Shown here in pieces: positions 17,593 to 25,500 of a DNA stretch of 64,000 nt. The number at the start of each line of letters is the position of its first letter. Positions within the stretch are counted from its first letter, which is position 1. Made by a program: the position numbers and the translations under genes. Under the pieces are notes generated by a model. It searched no databases, had not been told where the DNA came from, and saw nothing but the letters and a program-made list of their open reading frames with translations. Source of the stretch: Microbacterium sp. CSI-V. GTDB lineage: Bacteria > Actinomycetota > Actinomycetes > Actinomycetales > Microbacteriaceae. Location of the stretch: positions 1-64,000 of the forward strand of contig NZ_MTQM01000008.1 in the NCBI RefSeq assembly GCF_001984105.1, read 5' to 3'.

Positions 17593-20084
17593 GTCGTCTC
17601 GCGCCGCCCGGCGGGCGGGCGCTTCCCCCTCTCGTCGCGGTGCGGCGGCCGTCGGCGCATGGGGCTCGGGGCGAAGAACCGCAGGAACGATCTCAACGAT
17701 ACGGCCGCGCGGACGCGGCGCCACCAGCCGCGCTGACGCGTCAGCACGCGGCGCTCGTCCTCCACGATGCGCCAGAACTCCGCCGCTTCGTCGGCCGTCA
17801 CGGTGCGGGCCGAGAAGACGGCCCGGTCCGCGTCGTCGGCGAGTCGCCTCCCCGACGGGGTGTCGAAGGACTCCGCCACCTCACGCCGGGTCGAGGAAGG
17901 CCGCGGGTCGCGGCCGGCATCCACCCCGGCATCCACGTACTCGTCCCACCCGCCCGCGATCGACACGCGCGGATCCGGGTCGCGACGCCGACCCCGACGA
18001 CGGACGGCCTTGGCCACCACGACGGCGAGGAACGGACCGAACAGGATCAGCACGACCAGCAGCGCGATACCGCTGATCCGCAGGATCGGCCAGAGCCACG
18101 CGAGATCGAGCCCGTCGTCGTTCCTGTCGTCGTCGGTGAGCGCGTTGTCCTCCTGCACCGGGTCGGGCGGAACGACCTCGTCGACGGTGTCCGGGCGCAC
18201 CTCGGTGACGTTCTCGGGGTCGCGCTGCTGCGTCACCTCGAGGCTGGGCGAGAGCTCCCACTGCGGGGTCGCATCGATCGCGGCCCATCGCCCGTCGACG
18301 TCGCGCACCTCGGTCCACGCGCTCAGATCCCGCGCGCGGCATTCGCCCGCCTCGCACGTCGCCACACCGGCGTCGCTCGAGGTGAGGCGCGTGCCGACGA
18401 CGACGCGCGCGGGGAAGCCGAGTTCCTGGGCGACGAGCGCGGCGGCGACGGCGAACTGCTCGTCGTCGCCGACGGCGGCGACGTAGTTGCCGGTCGACTG
18501 CGCGCGCGGGTCATCCTCACGTTCGAGCAACCGCTGGAACATCGTCTCGATGCGCGCCAGCGAGTGGCCCGACGCGCTCGGCTGCAGCTGGTAGCCGGCG
18601 AGGTCCATCGTCCACCTCGGTGCCGTCGCACCGGCGGCGGGGGCGAGTCCGTGGCTCAGGTAGCCGCGATCGCGCAGGAGACGGATCAGCGCGACCAGAT
18701 CCGCACCCGAGCTCCCGGTGGCGTGCTCGTCGACCCACCGGCGAAGGTTCTCCCCGCCCGCCACGCCACCGTCGACACCGGATGCCGTGAAGGTCGCCGG
18801 GTCGACATCGGTCGGCTCCACCGCGGAGATCGTGTACGCGTCGCCGGGGATCAGTCCGCCGTCCGCGATCTCGACGCCGGCCTGGGCATCCGCGCTGTAG
18901 TAGAAGCGGTCGGCGAGGACGTTCCGGCGGTCGCCCTCGAACGTCGCCGACACGAGTCCGGCGGCCGTCGGCATCCAGATCCCGCCCAGGTCGCCGATCC
19001 GGATGTCGGCCTCCACCGCGCGGCCGGAGCCGGCCGGCAGGCTCGAGGGCACCCGGACGAACGCGCCCTGCCTCGAGCCGGAGGAGCGGTAGACCTCGCC
19101 GTCGTACACGTCCAGGGTCGCCACACGGATGCGCTCGGGCGCGATGCCGGTGCTGTCGACACGGAACAGCACGTCTTCGTCGCGGGCGTCGGAGAACATC
19201 GCCCGGTACTCGGAGAGCGGGCTCACCGCCTCGGCGATCTGCCGCTCCGGACCCGCGGCGGATCGCAGCACGCGGCGATCGGCATCCTGGGCGGCCCACG
19301 GCACGACCGCCACGGCGGCGACGACGGCCACCACGACCATCGCCGCACCCAGCGCCGCACGGCGCCGATCGGTGCGCGACCGCCGCCGCGGCTGGGCGAC
19401 CGCGCCGCTCTCGCTCGCCCGACGGAGCGCGCGCGTGCGTTCGTCGCGCGTGCGCCACGCGAGCCACAGCACCCCCGAGAGAACGGCCGCGACCCCGATA
19501 CCGGTCTCGACGGGGGCCGCGAGCGACAGCGGGCCGACCGTCAGCGGCGCGCTCGTCGAGGTGCGACCGAAGAAGAGTCCGAACCCGCTCATCGCGAGCC
19601 CGCTCACGACGGCGAACGGGGCGAGTCGGTCGGAGCGGAGGGCGAGCCCGAGGGTCGCCGCCGTCCCGACCAGGAACACCAGGAGGGCCGGCACGAGGAG
19701 ATTGCGGTAGTCGCCGACGGGGAGCTCGACCGTCACCAGGTCTTTCCACGCGAGCACCACACCGGCGAACGCCTCGCCGAGACCGCGCAGGATCTCCACG
19801 GGACCACCCAGACGCGACGGCACGGCCAGCGGCACGGCCAGCACCGCGAACGCGCCGACGAGGAGGGCGGCGGTGACCCAGCCGCCCCAGCGGCGCCACG
19901 CACTCACCCCGACGAGCCCCGCCGAAACGGGCACCGCGACGGCCACGAGGACGAGGAAGGTCGGCGACGCGTACACCGGCCACGCCGCGACGGTGGCGAG
20001 GAGAACGGACACGCCGGTGAACGCCCCCGCCGCGACGACGCGGACACGTCGGGCCGGATCCGTCCGACGCGCGGAACCGCTCAC
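17589..20084 (-). CDS. TgpA/DUF3488-type transglutaminase-like membrane protein, catalytic residues lost
   Basis: The GTG start at 20084 overlaps the DUF58 stop, giving 831 residues. About seven membrane segments occupy the first 230 residues; an extracytoplasmic region contains a transglutaminase-like fold, and one membrane segment near residue 680 precedes a basic cytoplasmic tail. In active members the core reads G-x-C followed by an acidic or polar residue and (F)A; here it is GDDEQFAVAAALVAQ (near 538), with Asp in place of the nucleophilic Cys. The usual HAW box is SAWTEV (near 586), so the His is also gone; DATPQW retains the Asp. It is probably a structural or binding relative. Such proteins usually accompany MoxR and DUF58 genes, as here. 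Confidence 0.85.
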   Translation of the reverse strand: MSGSARRTDPARRVRVVAAGAFTGVSVLLATVAAWPVYASPTFLVLVAVAVPVSAGLVGVSAWRRWGGWVTAALLVGAFAVLAVPLAVPSRLGGPVEILRGLGEAFAGVVLAWKDLVTVELPVGDYRNLLVPALLVFLVGTAATLGLALRSDRLAPFAVVSGLAMSGFGLFFGRTSTSAPLTVGPLSLAAPVETGIGVAAVLSGVLWLAWRTRDERTRALRRASESGAVAQPRRRSRTDRRRAALGAAMVVVAVVAAVAVVPWAAQDADRRVLRSAAGPERQIAEAVSPLSEYRAMFSDARDEDVLFRVDSTGIAPERIRVATLDVYDGEVYRSSGSRQGAFVRVPSSLPAGSGRAVEADIRIGDLGGIWMPTAAGLVSATFEGDRRNVLADRFYYSADAQAGVEIADGGLIPGDAYTISAVEPTDVDPATFTASGVDGGVAGGENLRRWVDEHATGSSGADLVALIRLLRDRGYLSHGLAPAAGATAPRWTMDLAGYQLQPSASGHSLARIETMFQRLLEREDDPRAQSTGNYVAAVGDDEQFAVAAALVAQELGFPARVVVGTRLTSSDAGVATCEAGECRARDLSAWTEVRDVDGRWAAIDATPQWELSPSLEVTQQRDPENVTEVRPDTVDEVVPPDPVQEDNALTDDDRNDDGLDLAWLWPILRISGIALLVVLILFGPFLAVVVAKAVRRRGRRRDPDPRVSIAGGWDEYVDAGVDAGRDPRPSSTRREVAESFDTPSGRRLADDADRAVFSARTVTADEAAEFWRIVEDERRVLTRQRGWWRRVRAAVSLRSFLRFFAPSPMRRRPPHRDERGKRPPAGRRETT

Positions 20085-21457
20085 GAGGTCGCTCCCCGCA
20101 CGAGGAGGCCCGCGAGATCGTCGAGCGTGCCGATCGTCAGGACCGTGAGGCCCGCGACGCTCCGCATGCGCGGGTGGGCCCGTTCGTCGCACACGACCGC
20201 CGCGACGGCGGTGTCGGAGGGGAAGGCCAGAGCAGCCTGACGCAGCCGCCCGATCGACACGGCGGAGCCGACGACCACGAACGCGATCGACAGCCTCTCG
20301 TTCGCCTCGGATGCCAGGCGGCAGACGTCCTCGACCGGCATGGTGTTCTCGTGGTGGGCGATCGCGCTGAAGCCGTCCAGCATGGCGCGCGGCGTCGCCG
20401 TCGGGACGTGCCGGATCGCGCGGAGCCGGCCCTTGACGACCCGCGGGATCTCGGTCCCGGTCACCACGTCGATGTCGCGCGCGTCGCGGACGGCACGGAG
20501 CCCCAGCGACGCGGCGGCCGACACCGCGAGCTCGTACTCGTCGGCATCCGCGTACTCCTGGGTCGCCGCGGCCAGCACCACGGCCATCCGCGACCGTCGC
20601 GACTCCTCGTACTGCCGCACCATCAGCCGCCCGGTCTTGGCGGTCGACTTCCAGTGCACCTGCCGTCGGGAATCCCCCGGGACGTACTCGCGGATCGCGT
20701 GGAAGGACATGTCGGCGTCGACCAGCCGCCGGGTGGCGCTGCCCTCGAGGTCGCGGATCAGACCGGCACTCGTGGACGGGAGTCCCACCGTGCGCGGGTG
20801 GACGTACAGGTCGTGGACGTCGTCGAACGCGTGCTCGCGGCGCAGCAGACCGACCGGGTCGCTGCGCACCGTCGTCACGGGTCCGATGCGCACGACCCCG
20901 CGGGGCAGGGGCGGGATCTCCAGGGGCTCGGTGACACCGTGGCCCGGCCGCAGCAGCGGGACGGCGAACTCCACCAGACCCCGGCCGACGGGGATGTCCA
21001 GGCGCCCCGGGAGCGCGGGGCGACCGCTGGAATTGCGGACGGCGATCTCACCCGTGACCCCGTGCCCGGCGACGACCCGCTCGTGGGTCAGCGACAGATC
21101 GACGTCGTACGCGCGTGCCCCGAACAGGAACGGGACGCTCATCAGCAGCAGCAGCAGCGCGACGGACCCTGCGACCATCCACTCCACCCACCCGAAGACC
21201 AGGCCGAGGACCAGCCCCGCCGTGGCCGCGACCGCCACGACCGCGCCCGCCGGTCGCACCGTGCGACCCGCCCACCGCGCCGCCGCCTCTCCGGCATCCA
21301 CCACCGTCCGCCACACCTCGGCGGCGCGCACGGCGGCGCGCACCAGCCGACGGGTGCGACGGGTCGACGTGGACGTGATCGAGGTGCGCGAACCGGTCCC
21401 GACCGTGCCGGCGGAGGTGCGCGTCAGCCGCGACTCGGTGAGGCTCACGTCGGGCAC
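20081..21457 (-). CDS. DUF58 domain protein
   Basis: The protein is 458 residues with a GTG start at 21457 behind GAGGGG. Two adjacent membrane segments (about 70-115) precede a cytosolic part with the DUF58 signature IREYVPGDSRRQVHWKST followed by RLMVRQYEE, near residues 255-285. DUF58 proteins are vWA-like partners of MoxR ATPases and are thought to bind the client of that chaperone pair. The stop overlaps the next gene by four bases. The N-terminal 50 residues are Ser/Thr/Arg-rich and of unknown use. Confidence 0.92.
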   Translation of the reverse strand: MPDVSLTESRLTRTSAGTVGTGSRTSITSTSTRRTRRLVRAAVRAAEVWRTVVDAGEAAARWAGRTVRPAGAVVAVAATAGLVLGLVFGWVEWMVAGSVALLLLLMSVPFLFGARAYDVDLSLTHERVVAGHGVTGEIAVRNSSGRPALPGRLDIPVGRGLVEFAVPLLRPGHGVTEPLEIPPLPRGVVRIGPVTTVRSDPVGLLRREHAFDDVHDLYVHPRTVGLPSTSAGLIRDLEGSATRRLVDADMSFHAIREYVPGDSRRQVHWKSTAKTGRLMVRQYEESRRSRMAVVLAAATQEYADADEYELAVSAAASLGLRAVRDARDIDVVTGTEIPRVVKGRLRAIRHVPTATPRAMLDGFSAIAHHENTMPVEDVCRLASEANERLSIAFVVVGSAVSIGRLRQAALAFPSDTAVAAVVCDERAHPRMRSVAGLTVLTIGTLDDLAGLLVRGATS

Positions 21458-21501
21458 GACGTCACCCCTCGGTGGTGGAGGATCGGGCGGGCGTGCACGA
21501 C

Positions 21502-22467
21502 TCAGGCGCTCTCGCGCTGCGTGGGGGGCACGGTGTCCAGGAGCACCTGACCGACGACGGCCTCCTGGGTGACACCGTCGAACTCCGCCTCGGGGTGCAG
21601 GATCAGACGGTGCGAGAGCACCGCGACGGCCAGCGCCTTGACGTCGTCGGGGGTCGCGTAGGTACGCCCCTGCGCCGCGGCGCGCGCCCGCGTCGCCCGC
21701 GTCAGAGCCAGCGCGCCGCGGATGCTCACGCCGAGCCGGACCTCGTCGGCCGAGCGGGTGGCATCCACGATCCGGGCGATGTAGTCGAGGACCAGGGCGT
21801 CGACGTAGACGCTCGCGGCGAGGTCGGCCATGCCGACGAGCGCCTGCGGCGTGATGATGGGACGCAGATCCGCGGTGGCGACCGGAGCGCCGTCCAGGAT
21901 GCGGACGGTGGCGGCGTGGTCGGGGTAACCGAGCGAGGTGCGCAGCAGGAACCGGTCGAGCTGCGCCTCGGGCAGCCGGTACGTTCCCGCCTGCTCGACC
22001 GGGTTCTGCGTCGCCAGGACGAGGAACGGTACGCCGACCTCGCGCGAGACGCCGTCGATGGTGACCCGCGCCTCCTCCATGACCTCGAGCAGGGCGGACT
22101 GCGTCTTCGGGCTCGCGCGGTTGATCTCGTCGGCCAGGACGATGTTGGCGAAGATCGGGCCGGCGTGGAACTCGAAGGTGCCGGTCTTCTGGTCGTACAC
22201 CGTGATGCCGGTGATGTCGCCCGGCAGCAGGTCGGGGGTGAACTGGATGCGGGTGTTCGTCCCCTGCACCGACTGCGCGATCGCGCGCGCGAGCGAGGTC
22301 TTGCCCGTTCCCGGGACATCCTCGAGGAGCACGTGCCCGTCACTGAGCATGGCCGTCAGCACGAGCTCGACGACGTGCCGCTTGCCGAGTACGGCGCGCT
22401 CGACGTTGTCGGCGATCTGCGCGAAGGTCTGGGCGTACCAGGTCGCCTGCTCCTGGGTGATCGTCAT
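21502..22467 (-). CDS. MoxR-family AAA+ ATPase
   Basis: The product is 321 residues from the ATG at 22467. It has Walker A (EDVPGTGKTSLARAI), Walker B (NIVLADEINRASPKTQSALLEVMEE), sensor 1 (LATQNPVEQAGTYRLPEAQLDRF) and the C-terminal lid; the family length is normal. MoxR proteins remodel protein complexes with DUF58/vWA partners. It sits between the giant Ig-like gene and DUF58, with gaps of about 35-45 bp. The client may be the transglutaminase-like or Ig-like membrane protein of the operon, which is inference. Confidence 0.95.
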   Translation of the reverse strand: MTITQEQATWYAQTFAQIADNVERAVLGKRHVVELVLTAMLSDGHVLLEDVPGTGKTSLARAIAQSVQGTNTRIQFTPDLLPGDITGITVYDQKTGTFEFHAGPIFANIVLADEINRASPKTQSALLEVMEEARVTIDGVSREVGVPFLVLATQNPVEQAGTYRLPEAQLDRFLLRTSLGYPDHAATVRILDGAPVATADLRPIITPQALVGMADLAASVYVDALVLDYIARIVDATRSADEVRLGVSIRGALALTRATRARAAAQGRTYATPDDVKALAVAVLSHRLILHPEAEFDGVTQEAVVGQVLLDTVPPTQRESA

Positions 22468-22502
22468 GGCGGTGCGTCTCTCTGTCGGGGGGATCGGGAG
22501 GG

Positions 22503-25500
22503 TCAGGGGGTGGTGGGGGCGGACGGATCGTCCGAGGCGGTGCCCGGCTGGCACGTGCCGCTCGTCTCGAGGACCGCGGTGTCGAGGCCCCAGCCGCGGG
22601 CGGACCAGTCGACGGTGACCAGGACGTTGGTGACCGTCGTCGCGCCCTTGGGGACCAGGTCCGACCCCTCGGGCGGGGTGAGGACCTTGCCGTTCTTGTC
22701 GGTGTAGCGGGCGGCCGCGCGGTCGAGGCTCATCGCGGCCTGGTCGTTGCTCGAGCTCGACGACACCTGAAGGCGTTCGCCGGCGACACAGGATGCCACC
22801 CGGGTACTCGCCTGCACCTGGTACGGCGCGCTCCCCGACGCGGGCGCGACCCGACCGGTCTCGGACGTCGTGCCCCAGATCTGATGCTGGAAGTACACGC
22901 CGATGTTCGGATCCGAACCGAAGACCGAGGTCCGGTCGCCGTCGAAGTTGGTGTATCTGACCTCGTTGAACCGCGGGGGCTTGCTGCCCTCGTCGATGCC
23001 GGAGATGCGCCACCTCGCGATGGAGCCGTTCTCCGCGTAGTCGGGCCGCGCCCCCACCTCGAACGTGTATCCGCGCGGTGCCGCGGTGTCCTGGGCCACG
23101 CGATACTCCTGCGTCACGCTCTGCGACCCGTACGAGGTGCCGTCGTAGCTCGACTCGACGCAGAACGTGAAGGTGTACGCCACGCCGTCGAGCTTGCCGG
23201 GGAACTCCCGCCGCGGACCGTCGTCGCCGACGCGGCAGAAGCCGCCCTCGACGATGCCGTACCGCAGCTTCGAGTCGGTGCCGTTCTGCCGCGCGGTTCC
23301 CTCGACCGTCACGGTGGAGACCCCGTCGCCGGTGGAGCGCGAGGTGATCGTCATGTTCGGCTCGAGCGGCGCCCCCACACCGTGCGCCGAGAAGGTGAGC
23401 GCCCCGCCCTGCGCCGAACCGCCGAGTCCCGCCGGGACCTGGAAACGCGACGTCGGGGTGACCGTGATCTGCGTGCTCGAGTTGCTGCCGACCTGGAACC
23501 CGTCGACCCGCACATCGTTCTGGTTGCGCCCCACGCTGACGGTGCGCGTCTCACCGGCCGCGCTGCGGATCTCGAGCTGCCCGGTCTCGGCGGACTCCAC
23601 GCCCCGGATGACGAGGTCGGCGACGTTGCCCTCGCCACCGCGCGTGACGACGGGGGTGAACTCCCCGGATCGGGGCTGTGCGGGCGGATCGTACGCCCAC
23701 CCGTTCGTGCGCACCGAGCCGCTCGACTCGCCCACCGCGTTCACCGCGGTGACGACGTACTCGCGCTGTTCCCCGTTGGGGGCGCTGATCGAGGGGCACG
23801 AACCGTCGGGTCCGCACTCGGCGACGACCTGCCCACCGAAGCGCACGCGGAACCCGGTCAGCGACGGGTACGCCCGTCGGGCCTCTCCGGGGTCGATCCG
23901 CAAGGTGAGCGATCCGTCGGCGTAGGCCGTCTGGCGGACGCTCGCGGGCGCGCGGGGGAAGCCCTGGAGATCCAGCACCACGCGGGCGTCGCGCGTGCCG
24001 GCCGTCGAGCGCCCCTGGGCGTCCTTGAGCGTGACCGTGGCCGCGCACGTGGCGCCCGGCGCGTCGGCCGTCCACGAGGCCCGCACGCTCGCCGACGAAA
24101 CGACGTCGAATCCGACCCCGACGCACGCGCTCGTGGGACGCACGCTCACGACCTCGAGCGGGGTGCGCGGCAGCGGATTCACCTCGCCCGGCAGCCCCAC
24201 CGCGTCGATGGTGCAGCTCGAGCCGGATGCCTGCGAGCACTGCAGCGTCGTCGTCCCGCCCTGCGGAAGGGTCGACGGGGCGGCACCGACGCGCAGCAGA
24301 AGACGCGCGGGCGCGACCGCCTTGTGGCTCGTCACCGACACGATCGCGGCGTTCTCGCTGCCCGGGACGGCGCGGTCGGCGCCGGTGACGGTCACGATCG
24401 AGCCGTCGAGCGTCACGGACGAGAACGCGGACCCCGAGTATTCGAGCGCGTACCGGATGCCGGCCCAGTCCTCGCGACCCAGTTGCCAGCCGGTCATGTT
24501 GCGCAGGTCGAACGTCGCCGTCTCGCCCGGTCCCACCGTGAGCGAGCCGGGACGCAGCTCCGGCTGGGGCTCGCGCGCCACGACGCCGATCGGCACGGAC
24601 AGCACCGTCCACTCCTCCGTGCCCGCGACGCGCACCGGCACCTGGCACGCGTCGGTCCACGGCGAACCGCTGCCCGCGTCGTAGCGGACGACGGTGCCGG
24701 TGACGCTGCAGCGTCCGTCCGGGCGCACGCCGGTCGTCGTGACGGCGGGACCGACTTCCAGGGTCGCCCTCCGCGGGACGGCGACGAGGGCCGCCATGTC
24801 GAACTCCACGGATGCCAGCTCGTCGACGCGCTGCGCGGACCCGGGCCGCAGTGCCAGAGTGAGGTCGTCGTCGCCGGGGACCCGGACGAAGGCGTACGTC
24901 GTGACCTCCTGGCCGCCGACGGTACCGGTCACGGCGAACGGGATGACGCGCCGCGTGGCGGGAAGCTCTCCCGAGACCCGTCGGCCGTCGACGCGGACAC
25001 CGGTCGGCTCGCCCCAGAGCGACACGCGCAGGTCGCCCACATCGCCCCCCGACCAGGTCGCGCGGCCGTCGAGCACGTCGACGCCCGAGACGAACTGGTC
25101 GCGGTCCTCGAGCGTGAGGACGGTGTCGGACACCACGGGATAGTCGGGCACGCTCTCCCGCACGACCTTGACCACGACCAGGCCGCGCCCGGTGTTCCCC
25201 GAGTCCGACTCGACGTCGTAGAGGAACGACATCGTCGCGGAGGCCTCGCCGGCGCGGATCACGACCCCCGTCTCGGAGACGTTCTCGACCATCGCGTCCA
25301 GTCGCGCGTACTCGGGATTGTCGCTGCCGTCCACGAGGGTCTTCGGCAGATCCGGTCGCACGCCCGTGAGCTTCAGGCGGCCCTGCGTGGGGTCGATGTC
25401 GTTCGCGAGCGGGCTCACGCGGATGCGGCTGTCGGGGCCGGCCTGCACCTGGACGTAGTCGGTGAACGTGATGGGACTCGGGTTGGCCTCGGCATCCAGG

